Shown here: piece after piece, positions 1 to 8,105 of the stretch | Position numbering within the stretch: the first letter of the stretch is position 1 | How the letters are laid out: every line of letters starts with the position of its first letter | Assembly: GCA_022729995.1 (NCBI GenBank) | Contig: DZBS01000006.1 | Coordinates: forward strand, 10,232 to 53,904 | DNA length: 43,673 bases | Origin: Draconibacterium orientale | GTDB lineage: Bacteria > Bacteroidota > Bacteroidia > Bacteroidales > JAADGE01 | Direction: 5' to 3' | Translations under genes and position numbers: made by a program | Notes under the pieces: model-generated | Databases searched by the model: none | Told to the model about the DNA's origin: nothing | Seen by the model: only the letters and a program-made list of their open reading frames with translations

Positions 1-92
1 ATCTTGCCGACAGTATAAAAATCGGTTTGATAGTTTTTATCGGAACAGAAAAAGCCAATGAAATAGCAGAAAAAATTAGAAAATTGACTTAG
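1..92 (+). CDS. 3' end of an unidentified gene
   Basis: An open frame enters from the left edge and stops with TAG at 90-92, leaving 29 readable C-terminal residues (ending EKIRKLT). The piece has a hydrophobic strand (IGLIVFIGTE) followed by a charged helix, as in the end of a small alpha/beta domain. That is too little to name a family. A gap of about 60 bases separates it from the rpsF promoter, so it is probably a separate transcript from the ribosomal operon. It is real coding sequence by base pattern and frame, but its function is unknown. Confidence 0.45.
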   Translation, partial: LADSIKIGLIVFIGTEKANEIAEKIRKLT

Positions 93-155
93 TATAAATT
101 TAAAAAACTAAAAAAATATATTTTGAAAAATAATTTTATAAATATTGAAAACATA

Positions 156-186
156 TTTGTTTAGTAACTAATATTTTGTATTTTTG
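156..186 (+). promoter_or_regulatory. Bacteroidota-type promoter of rpsF-rpsR-rplI
   Basis: A TTTG at 156-159 and TATTTTTG at 179-186 are separated by 19 bases. This matches the Bacteroidota primary sigma consensus TTTG-N19-21-TAnnTTTG. Transcription would begin near 193, giving a leader of under 40 bases before the rpsF ATG. That leaves no room for a large structured leader. Confidence 0.75.
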
Positions 187-229
187 CCCGCTCAAATTTA
201 TTAATAATTAATTCAAAAATTTAATAATT

Positions 230-589
230 ATGATTAACAGTTATGAAACCGTTTTCATTATAACTCCCGTTTTATCTGAAGATCAGGTAAAGGAAGCGGT
301 AAAAAAATTCAGAACCGTTTTAACCGACGGAGGCGCTGAAATTGTAAATGAAGAAGATTGGGGCTTAAAAAAATTAGCTTACCCGATTAAACACAAAACC
401 ACAGGTTTTTATAGTCTTATTGAATTTAAATGCGACAGCCAATTAATCAAAAAACTTGAAATTGAATACAAAAGAGATGAAAAAATTATTCGTTTCTTAA
501 CATTTCATTTAGACAAATTCGCTGTAGCTTATGCTGAAAGAAGAAGAAATAAAAAAAATCAAAAAGTAGAAACAAAGGAGGAAAAGTAA
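230..589 (+). CDS. rpsF: 30S ribosomal protein bS6
   Basis: The 119-residue product is the small-subunit protein bS6, which pairs with bS18 on the platform of the 30S subunit. It opens with the typical [16 protein letters not shown] strand, has the conserved [16 protein letters not shown] segment near residues 46-61, and ends in a lysine/glutamate-rich tail, as usual for the family. The ATG lies in an A/T-rich context without a Shine-Dalgarno. It is first in an rpsF-rpsR-rplI operon, one base before the start region of rpsR. In Bacteroidota ribosomes bS6 also helps form the pocket that hides the anti-SD of 16S rRNA. Confidence 0.97.
   Translation: MINSYETVFIITPVLSEDQVKEAVKKFRTVLTDGGAEIVNEEDWGLKKLAYPIKHKTTGFYSLIEFKCDSQLIKKLEIEYKRDEKIIRFLTFHLDKFAVAYAERRRNKKNQKVETKEEK
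575..581 (+). promoter_or_regulatory. Strong Shine-Dalgarno of rpsR
   Basis: AAGGAGG lies within the last codons of rpsF, with nine bases between it and the rpsR ATG at 591. It is a near-perfect complement of the 16S rRNA 3' tail. Most other starts in this window have only A-rich upstream sequence. Published work on Flavobacterium johnsoniae ribosomes proposes that such exceptional SDs before the bS21 and/or bS18 genes serve autoregulation. Confidence 0.8.
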
Positions 590-590
590 A

Positions 591-854
591 ATGGCAGATA
601 AAGACATCAGATATTTAACCCCGGTTGCGGTTGATACAGCAAAATCAAAATATTGCAGATTCAAAAAACACAATATTAGATACGTAGATTATAAAGATCC
701 GGAATTCTTAAAACAATTCCTAAATGAACAAGGTAAAATTTTACCACGTCGTTTAACCGGAACATCTTTAAAATACCAACGTAAAGTGGCAAAAGCGGTA
801 AAAAGAGCAAGACATTTAGCTTTCTTACCTTATGTTACAGATTTAATGAAATAG
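591..854 (+). CDS. rpsR: 30S ribosomal protein bS18
   Basis: This 87-residue basic protein is bS18, the partner of bS6 on the 30S platform. The conserved [22 protein letters not shown]-type segment (about residues 29-50), the [16 protein letters not shown] core and the [15 protein letters not shown] end are all visible. Length is normal. It begins one base after the rpsF stop codon and has an unusually strong Shine-Dalgarno (575-581), which fixes the start. Family knowledge places bS18 next to the sequestered anti-SD in Bacteroidota ribosomes. Loss of bS18 could therefore expose the anti-SD and raise translation of its own message; that regulatory step is inferred here. Confidence 0.97.
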   Translation: MADKDIRYLTPVAVDTAKSKYCRFKKHNIRYVDYKDPEFLKQFLNEQGKILPRRLTGTSLKYQRKVAKAVKRARHLAFLPYVTDLMK

Positions 855-884
855 TTTTGTATAATTTCAAAAAACAAATTTAAA

Positions 885-1331
885 ATGGAAATTATTTTAA
901 TTCAAGATATAGATAAGTTAGGATACAAAGACGATGTTGTGAAAGTGAAAAACGGATATGCAACAAACTTTCTTATTCCTAACGGATTTGCCGTTCACGC
1001 AACTGACTCGGCAAAAAAAGTTCATGCCGAAAACATGAAACAAAGAGCACACAAAGAAGATAAAATTAAACAATCTGCAATGGATATTGCAACAAAACTT
1101 GAATCGATGAAACTTGTTTTGGGAGCAAAAACCAGTTCGACAGGTAAAATTTTTGGTTCTGTTAATACTATTCAATTAGCTGAAGCTCTTAGCAAACAAG
1201 GTTTAGAAATCGACAGAAAGAAAATTTCTATTAAAGAAGATTCTGTTAAAGAAATTGGTTCTTACACAGCAATTTTTAAACTTCACAGAGAAGTTAGAGT
1301 TGAACTTCCGTTTGAAGTAGTTTCTGAATAA
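885..1331 (+). CDS. rplI: 50S ribosomal protein bL9
   Basis: The 148-residue product is bL9, a two-domain protein binding 23S rRNA near the L1 stalk. The N-terminal domain has the signature LIQDIDKLGYKDDVVKVKNG-type strand-loop and a GYATNFLIPNGFAV segment (residues about 23-38). A long lysine-rich helix follows, then the C-terminal domain with GKIFGSVNTIQLAEAL. Length is standard. It is the last gene of the ribosomal operon, 30 bases after rpsR, and is followed by a clear intrinsic terminator. The start has an A-rich upstream context and no SD. Confidence 0.97.
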   Translation: MEIILIQDIDKLGYKDDVVKVKNGYATNFLIPNGFAVHATDSAKKVHAENMKQRAHKEDKIKQSAMDIATKLESMKLVLGAKTSSTGKIFGSVNTIQLAEALSKQGLEIDRKKISIKEDSVKEIGSYTAIFKLHREVRVELPFEVVSE

Positions 1332-1357
1332 TTCCTTCAAAAACATATTTAATAATT

Positions 1358-1392
1358 AAGCATTTTGGTTTATTCCAAAATGCTTTTTTTAT
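1358..1392 (+). terminator. Intrinsic terminator after rplI
   Basis: AAGCATTTTGG, a 6-base loop and CCAAAATGCTT form an 11-bp perfect stem followed by a run of T. It ends the ribosomal operon. The right arm and T-run overlap the last codons of the opposing gene whose stop codon is at 1370-1372. Confidence 0.85.
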
Positions 1393-2251
1393 TTTCAATT
1401 TTCCTGTCTCTAATATCTATTTTGTTATAAATATGGCTCAACAGAATCACAAAAATCAAAGCCGTTATTCCCATTAATGCATTATAAAAATGCGGCAGCG
1501 AAAGTGCAAATCTTATTAAAATTGTTGCTATTGCATAAGCTGTATTTCTAAAAACTACCGAATATTTATGATTATATCTTAATGAAATTATTACAATTAA
1601 AATGTCGGTGAAAATTAATACACTATAGAACATTGTAAAAAACTGAAAATAATTTGATCCTTTCCAATACAGAAAAACGTCGTAAATTCCGATAATTATA
1701 AAAGTAAAAATCATAAAAACGGCTAAACCTTTTTTGGCAGATTCAAAATTTGTTTTTTCGCTCGGGTCGCAAGTAATTTCAACATATTTTTGTGTTTTTG
1801 AAAATATATAAACGCCTGCAAAAATTATTAATGCTCCAAAAATATCCGACATTATAAACATCATAGGTTCTGTCGTGTGTTCAATATTTATTGGCAAATC
1901 TATGTAACTAAATTCTTTAAAAGCCTGACGCAGAAGAATTAACGAAAATATTTCAAATTGCTTTGCCATCGAGTCGCTTATGGAGTATGCAAGCATAAAA
2001 ACCATTTCAATTATTTCTATGGCAAGAAGAATTTTGAAAACTATTTCAACAGTTAAAAAATATGAATCCGGAATGTATGAAGAAAAATTAATTCCGAAAG
2101 CACCATTTTTTTTCAGAAATATAAATAAAATGCTTCCCAAAAAAATAAATACAAGCGAAGTGCTAATTAGTCTAAAACTTTTTGTGCTTTCTATTTTTTT
2201 GAATAACGAATCAAAAAGTTTTTCCGAAATTTTGTAAAATAGTTTCTTCAT
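1370..2251 (-). CDS. Polytopic membrane protein of unknown function
   Basis: This 293-residue protein has about seven or eight hydrophobic segments. They lie near residues 28-46, 65-92, 130-150, 175-197, 200-225, 237-252 and 258-275. The N-terminus is basic and amphipathic, and a cytoplasmic-looking linker around 152-172 contains a single Cys. A short motif between segments (LILLRQAFKEFSYIDLP) recalls a helix-elbow, but I cannot place the protein in a transporter or channel family. The gene is convergent to rplI, and its 3' end lies inside the rplI terminator stem. The gap of about 110 bases to the dar operon suggests separate transcription or read-through. Function unknown. Confidence 0.75.
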   Translation of the reverse strand: MKKLFYKISEKLFDSLFKKIESTKSFRLISTSLVFIFLGSILFIFLKKNGAFGINFSSYIPDSYFLTVEIVFKILLAIEIIEMVFMLAYSISDSMAKQFEIFSLILLRQAFKEFSYIDLPINIEHTTEPMMFIMSDIFGALIIFAGVYIFSKTQKYVEITCDPSEKTNFESAKKGLAVFMIFTFIIIGIYDVFLYWKGSNYFQFFTMFYSVLIFTDILIVIISLRYNHKYSVVFRNTAYAIATILIRFALSLPHFYNALMGITALIFVILLSHIYNKIDIRDRKIENKKSILE

Positions 2252-2361
2252 AACAGATATATTTTTATAATCTTTTGATTAGTTTATTGCAAGATATGAA
2301 AAATTGAAATTAAACAATTTAATTTTCGAATTTTTAAAAGCAACTATTTTTTTTCGGATTC

Positions 2362-2778
2362 TTAAATAAGAATAATTTTGAATTCGCATTCGGCAATAAT
2401 TTTATCTTCTAACATTATTTCTGCACTAATAATGGAGAAATCGTCAAATTCAAAGTCTGTTTTTGTTTGGGTAAAAATTGTATCTCCAATTTTTGGAAAA
2501 CTGTAAATTTTAAGATTTTTTATTGCACCTATAAATCCGGTTCTCACTTTTTCATTTTTCTGTTTTGCAATAATTCCTGAACCTGCTGCTGCGGTTTGAG
2601 CCATATTTTCTATTAAACCGGGTTCCTGAAAATATTCGTTTTCGCAAAAAATATTTGTTTCTTTTATTAGAAATGAAGTTTTTGTTGTTCCCGCATTTGA
2701 TTCCAAAATGGAACTAATCATAATAATTGGTTCACGCTGAGGAATGTAATTTAATATTTCTTGTTCTGTTGCAATCAT
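2362..2778 (-). CDS. ApeP-like hotdog dehydratase partner
   Basis: The 138-residue product is a single hotdog-fold protein of the 3-hydroxyacyl-ACP dehydratase group. It has the N-terminal YIPQREPIIMI segment that corresponds to the HRYPFL-like region of FabZ. The following EPGLIENMAQTAAA helix carries the conserved acidic residue. The GHFPxxP histidine motif is absent and replaced by CENEYFQEPG. This fits the ApeP-type half of a dehydratase pair, which works with a His-bearing ApeI-type protein. A candidate partner is encoded 37 kb away at 39846-40217. Its ATG directly abuts the darB stop (TAAATG), so the two are translationally linked. The assignment to the pigment pathway is firm by context; independent catalytic activity is doubtful. 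Confidence 0.85.
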   Translation of the reverse strand: MIATEQEILNYIPQREPIIMISSILESNAGTTKTSFLIKETNIFCENEYFQEPGLIENMAQTAAAGSGIIAKQKNEKVRTGFIGAIKNLKIYSFPKIGDTIFTQTKTDFEFDDFSIISAEIMLEDKIIAECEFKIILI

Positions 2779-3915
2779 TTAAACAACTGTTAATGAAACA
2801 AATGTGTAAGAAAAACGTGCACTTTCCGGAACCATTATCAATATTTTTTGTCCTTTCTTTAATTTATTTCCGTTAAAAAGTTCTTCGAGCATTAGAAAAG
2901 CCGAGGCTGAACCAACATTTCCGACAAAAGGCAGGTTTACAAACCATTTTTCTTCCGGAATTTCAAGATTCATATTTTTTAAGCCATCAAATATTTTATC
3001 TTTAAAAAACATCGATGAAAGGTGAGGCAAAAACCAATCTACTTTACTAACATCGTAATTTCTTTTTTTAATTATTTCATAAAGAAATTTAACTCCAAAA
3101 TTTATAATATTATCGCCAAGCATTCTGGTATCTTGGCTAAGTGTCATTATAGATTTTTCGATAAGTTCTTTTTCGGTGAAATCGCGCCAAGGAATTATTT
3201 CACCGTTTTCGGTAATTTCCATTCCAGCATACATACATGTATCTATTTCGCCTGCAAAAGATGTAATATCAATCCAATCTATTTCCAGTGAAATTGATTT
3301 TTCGTTGGGTTTATTTTGAACTAAAGCAGCTGCAGCTCCGTCGGAAAGCATCCATCTCAAAAACTCTTTTTGGAATGCAAGCATTGGTTTTTTCTCCAAT
3401 GTTTCTATTAATTTTGTTTCTTCTTCAAAGTTTTTTGCTTGAAGCCATGTCGATATTTTTTCGCTTCCTGTTGTAATTGCGTTTGTAGAATTCCCTGAAA
3501 GTATTGATAAATAAGCATGTTTAAGAGCCAACATTCCCGAATTGCATGAACCGGAAGTTGACATATATTCAAGATTATGTAATTTCAGCAATCCGTGAAC
3601 CATTGATGCGTGCGAAGGCAAAAGTTGGTCGGGAGAAGTTGTTCCGCATGCCAAAAGTTCCAATTCTGAAAGTTTGAAGTTTTCGTTTTCCAATTTCTTT
3701 ATACTTTCGGCTGTAAGTTGTGCATTTGTGTGTGTCGATTTGCCGTTTTTATCAATTGCATAATATCTTTTTTCTATTCTGTTGTTTCTAAGAATAATTG
3801 GTTTTGCTTTTGATTTTGTATCGTTAATATAGCCCAAATATTCTTCCATTTCTGAGTTTTCGATTGCTTTCCCGGGTAAAAATTTTTGGATATTGGTAAT
3901 GTAAACTTTTGCCAT
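2779..3915 (-). CDS. darB: Dialkylresorcinol-forming ketosynthase DarB
   Basis: This 378-residue KAS III-like enzyme matches my memory of DarB from flexirubin loci, including the early LGYINDTKSKAKPIILRNN stretch and the RYYAID segment. DarB joins a beta-ketoacyl thioester with a second acyl thioester to make the ring precursor of dialkylresorcinols. The FabH-type triad is visible as Cys124 (GSCNSG), His298 (LPHLSS) and Asn333 (VGNVGSAS). The gene follows darA in the same direction after a gap of about 100 bases that contains a possible -7 element. It abuts the ApeP-like gene. Family assignment is strong; the acyl substrates cannot be read from sequence. Confidence 0.92.
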   Translation of the reverse strand: MAKVYITNIQKFLPGKAIENSEMEEYLGYINDTKSKAKPIILRNNRIEKRYYAIDKNGKSTHTNAQLTAESIKKLENENFKLSELELLACGTTSPDQLLPSHASMVHGLLKLHNLEYMSTSGSCNSGMLALKHAYLSILSGNSTNAITTGSEKISTWLQAKNFEEETKLIETLEKKPMLAFQKEFLRWMLSDGAAAALVQNKPNEKSISLEIDWIDITSFAGEIDTCMYAGMEITENGEIIPWRDFTEKELIEKSIMTLSQDTRMLGDNIINFGVKFLYEIIKKRNYDVSKVDWFLPHLSSMFFKDKIFDGLKNMNLEIPEEKWFVNLPFVGNVGSASAFLMLEELFNGNKLKKGQKILIMVPESARFSYTFVSLTVV

Positions 3916-3959
3916 TTCTTTAATTGTTCAAATTTTCAAGTCTGTTTTATTTAGTGGTG

Positions 3960-3967
3960 CAAAAATA
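3960..3967 (-). promoter_or_regulatory. Possible -7 element upstream of darB
   Basis: On the minus strand this reads TATTTTTG, a full match to the Bacteroidota -7 consensus, about 45 bases upstream of the darB ATG. No TTTG is present at the expected -33 position, so it may be a weak or regulated internal promoter, or chance in A/T-rich DNA. Confidence 0.35.
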
Positions 3968-4015
3968 TAAAAATGAATGAATTAATTTTTATGTTTTTGA
4001 ATATCATTATTGAAA

Positions 4016-4921
4016 TTATGACGAGTAATATTTTATTTCCGATTTTGCCGATTTATTGAATATTATTTTCTTTATTTTGAAAAACAATGACGCAAAAGGA
4101 GATACTCCAAAAATGACAAAATATAAGTAGTTTTTAAATATATTCAGTCTTCTTTTTCTTTGTTTTGGTGTTAAATTTCCTTCTTTTAAAATTTTTGTGT
4201 ACCAAATATTAAAAATTCTGCCTCCGTTTAATTCGGTTTTCATAATTGCATAATCAATTTCTATTGCTCCGTTTTCAACCAACGATTTTTGCAGATTCAT
4301 CAGATTATTATTTATTAATTTTTCATAAATAATTTTTCCGAATTTACCTGTATTTTCAATATCCGATTTGCTAACTCCGGCTGCAGGCCAAATTCCTTTT
4401 GCTTCTTTTTGTCCGTTTATTAACCAGCGAACAATTGTAATTACGCTCACCAAATTATTGTTTTTATCAGACAAAACAATGTTTCCGACAATTTTTCCTC
4501 CAATTTCATTTATAAGATTTTTAGTTTTTGAATGAGCATTAACCCACATATTTCTAACTCCGTAGACAGTAACAATCGGTTTATCTTTTAATAATTTTCC
4601 GGCTTCTTCGCTTTTCAAAAATGAAGTAATAGGAATCGACGGTGATAAATACCAAACTTGTCCGGCTAAAACAATTAAATCGAAATCATTATTGATATTA
4701 AAATCCGAATTATTTATTTGGCAAGGTTTAAGTCCGACACTTTCGGGGAAAACATCAAAAAATTCGTTTGCAGTCCAAGGGAAAGGATATTCGGGAATTG
4801 CTTTAATTTCTTTGTACGTGATTTCAATTTCGGAAGGAATTTCTTTTTCATTGAAAATTGATTTACAAATGTCCAATATTTGTCCGCTTTGACTGTAATA
4901 TATAACTAATATTTTTTTCAT
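4016..4921 (-). CDS. darA: Dialkylresorcinol aromatase-type protein DarA
   Basis: The 301-residue protein belongs to the family annotated as dialkylresorcinol condensing enzyme DarA. It opens with a flavodoxin-like strand and phosphate loop (KKILVIYYSQSGQI). The flavodoxin-like part continues through LIVLAGQVWYLSPSIPI near residue 83-99 and TVYGVRNMWVNAH near 117-129. In the Dar pathway DarB makes a cyclohexanedione and DarA aromatises it to the resorcinol; a flavin-type fold suits that oxidation. The C-terminal third ends in a hydrophobic helix around 267-285, so membrane contact is likely. It sits between the ABC permease gene (47-base gap) and darB. Confidence 0.88.
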   Translation of the reverse strand: MKKILVIYYSQSGQILDICKSIFNEKEIPSEIEITYKEIKAIPEYPFPWTANEFFDVFPESVGLKPCQINNSDFNINNDFDLIVLAGQVWYLSPSIPITSFLKSEEAGKLLKDKPIVTVYGVRNMWVNAHSKTKNLINEIGGKIVGNIVLSDKNNNLVSVITIVRWLINGQKEAKGIWPAAGVSKSDIENTGKFGKIIYEKLINNNLMNLQKSLVENGAIEIDYAIMKTELNGGRIFNIWYTKILKEGNLTPKQRKRRLNIFKNYLYFVIFGVSPFASLFFKIKKIIFNKSAKSEIKYYSS

Positions 4922-4968
4922 TTTGATTGTTTTTCAAATACTTATATTGATATTTTTATTATTTTCTA

Positions 4969-6243
4969 TTACAATCTTTTAAATCGTTCATAATAAATTG
5001 TTAAAAAATTTAATGTTAAAGAAAATAATATTAATGAAGCAATTTGAGGTAAAACTTCAATAATTCCGTAATCTTTCAAAAAAATTTTATAAAAACCTTC
5101 TAAACCCCAATTCATCGGCGAAATTATACTTATATCCTGCATAATTTTCGGCATTGTGTAAACAGGAAACCAAACTCCGGCAATTGCTGCCATAATTATA
5201 ACTCCGACAGAACCAAAAACACCGGCTTGTTCGTGCGTTGTTGCAACAGTTCCAACAGCTGCACCAAAACCTGTAGCTGCAAATCCTGATGCTAAAGCAA
5301 CCATAATTAAAGCAAAAATATGATTTCCGAGTTTTAATTGTGGCAAACCGAAAAGCGGTAAAATATAAATCCCGATTAGCAACATCAAAATAAATTGAAT
5401 CATTGTAACTCCCATGTAAATAATTGTTTTACTCGTGATAACGTGAAAATACGAGCCGGGCATAGTTCTAAGACGAAAAAAGCTGCCGTCGTTTCTTTCG
5501 TTAATCATGTTTCCCGAAATCGGTATAACAATGAAAAACATAGCAAAAAGTGTCCAAGCCGGAACATTATGTTGAGTTGAATTAGGAATAATTCTGCTTT
5601 CTTTTTCGTAAGCAAAAATTTCTTTAAAACTTATTGATTCTGTGGCTTTTATTTCAGTTTTATTTTCTGTTCCGGTCATTTCTGCAATTTGCTCGGCCAA
5701 AAGTTTGAAAAGTATTTGTGTTTCGGTTTTTCCGGTGTATTCTCTAATCGACGATAATATTGCCTGTTTGAAAGTTTGCTTTAATGTGGGTTCTGTAAGT
5801 ATTTGAATTTCTATAGTATTAGAATTTTCTAATTTGTGAATATCCGGTGTTTCGCCGCTAAAAAACTTGGCAATCATCGGTTTTACTTTATTTCTGACAG
5901 AATCTGTTGCGCCGGCCGGAATTATTACCGCAATTTTATATTTTCCGTCCGACACTTTTTTTAGTGCATAATTGTAATTATAGTTTTTTATATCTTTTTT
6001 TTCGGTAATTTGAAATATTTCGGCACTTTGAAGTCCTTCTTTTATTGTTTTTCCAAGAATATCATTATCGTTATCAATAAAAAGAATTTCTATTTGCGAT
6101 TCTTTTAACGATTGAAGCGTTGTGTCTTGTGCAAGCGAAATAACTATTATTAGTGCAACAGGCATTATAAAAAGTATTGCCAAACCGGGAATATCTCTAA
6201 TCAGAATTAAATATTCTTTTATAATAGAAGCTTTTAGTTTCAT
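4969..6243 (-). CDS. ABC-2 type transporter permease
   Basis: The 424-residue protein has the ABC-2 permease layout. One N-terminal membrane helix (about 17-36) is followed by a large extracytoplasmic domain (about 40-230). A C-terminal block of five helices (about 232-250, 272-300, 310-340, 350-372 and 398-415) contains the conserved PMNWGLEGFYKIFL loop. This resembles YhhJ/DrrB-like exporters of lipids and antibiotics. The partner ATPase gene lies just upstream at 6346-7065. In this operon it probably exports or flips the alkylresorcinol or finished pigment. That role is inferred from context only. Confidence 0.9.
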   Translation of the reverse strand: MKLKASIIKEYLILIRDIPGLAILFIMPVALIIVISLAQDTTLQSLKESQIEILFIDNDNDILGKTIKEGLQSAEIFQITEKKDIKNYNYNYALKKVSDGKYKIAVIIPAGATDSVRNKVKPMIAKFFSGETPDIHKLENSNTIEIQILTEPTLKQTFKQAILSSIREYTGKTETQILFKLLAEQIAEMTGTENKTEIKATESISFKEIFAYEKESRIIPNSTQHNVPAWTLFAMFFIVIPISGNMINERNDGSFFRLRTMPGSYFHVITSKTIIYMGVTMIQFILMLLIGIYILPLFGLPQLKLGNHIFALIMVALASGFAATGFGAAVGTVATTHEQAGVFGSVGVIIMAAIAGVWFPVYTMPKIMQDISIISPMNWGLEGFYKIFLKDYGIIEVLPQIASLILFSLTLNFLTIYYERFKRL

Positions 6244-6345
6244 CTGTTTATTTCTAATTGTTTTTAAAGGTCAGATAGGAACATCCTGAATAATCATTCG
6301 TTTGTGTGTTGAGAAATATACATTGATGTTTCACTTTCTTATTTT

Positions 6346-7065
6346 TTATTTCGTTAGTTTAAAAAACACTTGTTCAAGGTTTTTGCAATTGTTTTGTTCT
6401 ATTAGTTTATACGGATTTCCTTGTGCAATAATTTTACCCGATTCGAGAATTGCTATTTCGGAGCAAAATTTTTCTGCTTCGTCTAAATAATGCGATGTAT
6501 AAATTATTGTTGTTCCGGTTTTATTAATTTTTTTGAGAAGCTCCATTATTTCAAATCTCGAATGTGCGTCGATTCCCACAGCAGGCTCGTCTAAGAGAAG
6601 TATTTCCGGATTATGCAGAATTCCTGCAATAATATTAATTCTGCGTTTTAGTCCGCCGGAATAGTGTTTAACTTTCTTATTTGCATGTTCTGTTAAACCA
6701 AATTCTTCGATTCTTTGTTCGATAATAGGTTTTAGCTTTTTTTCTTCAATTCCGTACATTCTTCCGAAAAACATAAGATTTTCGATTCCGGTAAGGGTAG
6801 GATAAAGCGCAATATCTTGAGGAACAACACCTGTTATTGCTTTAAATTTATTCATGTTTTTGCTTTGCAATTGATTATCGAAAAATATTTTTCCCGATGT
6901 TGGAGGAAAAAGTCCGCAAAGCATTGAAAATATTGTTGTTTTTCCGGCACCGTTTGGTCCTAAAAGCCCAAAAACTTCGGCTTTATTTATTTGTAGACTG
7001 ATATTGTTAACAGCAATATTTTCGGATTCGTGATATTTTTTTGTTAAATTTTCTATTCTAATCAT
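6346..7065 (-). CDS. ABC transporter ATP-binding protein
   Basis: This 239-residue ATPase drives the permease encoded next to it. Walker A is GPNGAGKTT (residues 36-44) and the Q-loop lies near VVPQDIALYP. The signature is YSGGLKRR, with Tyr in place of the usual Leu at its first position, and Walker B is ILLLDEPAVGID. The H-loop is TSHYLDEAEK. These place it in the drug/lipid (CcmA/DrrA-like) subfamily. It starts 10 bases after the BtrH-like gene and is followed by a gap of about 100 bases before the permease gene. Confidence 0.95.
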   Translation of the reverse strand: MIRIENLTKKYHESENIAVNNISLQINKAEVFGLLGPNGAGKTTIFSMLCGLFPPTSGKIFFDNQLQSKNMNKFKAITGVVPQDIALYPTLTGIENLMFFGRMYGIEEKKLKPIIEQRIEEFGLTEHANKKVKHYSGGLKRRINIIAGILHNPEILLLDEPAVGIDAHSRFEIMELLKKINKTGTTIIYTSHYLDEAEKFCSEIAILESGKIIAQGNPYKLIEQNNCKNLEQVFFKLTK

Positions 7066-7075
7066 TTCAAAAAAT

Positions 7076-8101
7076 CTAAAGTTCTTTTACTACTGAATTT
7101 AACCGAGTAAAAATATTCTTTTCCATTTCAAATATTTCCAATAATATTTCTGATGCTTTTAAATAAGGTTCCTCCATTTCGCTTCGTTTTTTTGAAACTC
7201 TTCCTGCCAGAATTGCAAATTCTCTCCATTTGTCGCCGGTTTCGGTCATTAATTTAGAAAGTTCGGCAAGTTTTGAGTTGTTAAAAATAATTGAAATTTC
7301 TTGTAAAAATGCAGCGTAAAGAAATCTGAATCCTGCTCCGCCGGTTCCAATTTCTTCTTGCATACGAACAGCTTGAGCCATATATAAAGCAGCTTTTTTA
7401 GTTCCCAAATTTTTTTCCCAATTCTTAACTTTTTTAGAAAAATATTTAATTCCTTTTACTCCAAAAAGCGGAATAGGAATTGTGAGCATATCGCTGCAAG
7501 TGTGTTTTATTCCTTTAATTACGGCTTTTTTTACATCATGTTCGGCAGTTTTTTCAGAAATATAATACATTTTTCCGCCCGGAGAATAAGTTCCTTTTGC
7601 GTAACGAACTTTTTTTAATCGTTCATAATTAAGCTTTTCAGGATTTATCATTACGGGGTCGCTAATCAGATATTCATTGTTTTCTTTTCCGTATACAACA
7701 ATATTGTGTGCATTAAAATGAAAACGATAGGCAGGCGGAAAATAATCGAGATGAAAAACACCCACAACCATTCCAACCGGAATTCCTTTTTCAAGAAGAT
7801 TGTCGAGTTCCGACATACCTTTGTCTTTATTCTTAAATTTTTTAGCAGTTACTTTGAATCCAAGTCTTTTTGCTGTTCTTTTGAAAATTGTTCCGGGAAG
7901 CGGTCTGAATGAAATTACCGGAATTCCGTTGAGTTTTATAAAAGGTAAATATGAAAAAAATATTCCTGAGCCAATTCCAAAAATCATTGCTTCTGAAAGT
8001 TTTATTCCTTGAAATTTTATAAGATTTGATGTTACTCCGTTTTCGCAATGAGCAGCCATGCTGTGCTCAAAATTTATCTTATTGTTAATTGTATCAGCCA
8101 T
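7076..8101 (-). CDS. BtrH-like acyl transferase
   Basis: The 341-residue protein has a BtrH N-terminal domain: a peptidase-C39-like fold with a candidate nucleophile Cys19 in AAHCENGVTS, followed by the GIGSGIFFSYLPF motif. A second His is visible in YRFHFNAHNIVVYG near residue 129-142, with YLISDP after it. The C-terminal part (about 170-341) is helical, like the DUF4872 region of this family. BtrH of butirosin biosynthesis transfers an acyl group from an acyl-carrier protein to an amine. Homologues recur in flexirubin loci, so this protein may join an ACP-bound acyl chain to the resorcinol or another acceptor; that is inference. It starts four bases after the preceding gene and lies in the same operon. 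Confidence 0.85.
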   Translation of the reverse strand: MADTINNKINFEHSMAAHCENGVTSNLIKFQGIKLSEAMIFGIGSGIFFSYLPFIKLNGIPVISFRPLPGTIFKRTAKRLGFKVTAKKFKNKDKGMSELDNLLEKGIPVGMVVGVFHLDYFPPAYRFHFNAHNIVVYGKENNEYLISDPVMINPEKLNYERLKKVRYAKGTYSPGGKMYYISEKTAEHDVKKAVIKGIKHTCSDMLTIPIPLFGVKGIKYFSKKVKNWEKNLGTKKAALYMAQAVRMQEEIGTGGAGFRFLYAAFLQEISIIFNNSKLAELSKLMTETGDKWREFAILAGRVSKKRSEMEEPYLKASEILLEIFEMEKNIFTRLNSVVKEL

Positions 8102-8105
8102 TTAA

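Noticed and set aside
187-229. S6:S18-binding structured leader before rpsF
   Set aside because: The likely leader is under 40 bases and purely A/T; no stem with a CCG-type loop is visible.
918-1175. Minus-strand Cys/Phe-rich frame inside rplI
   Set aside because: Shadow of the rplI coding sequence; rplI is certain.
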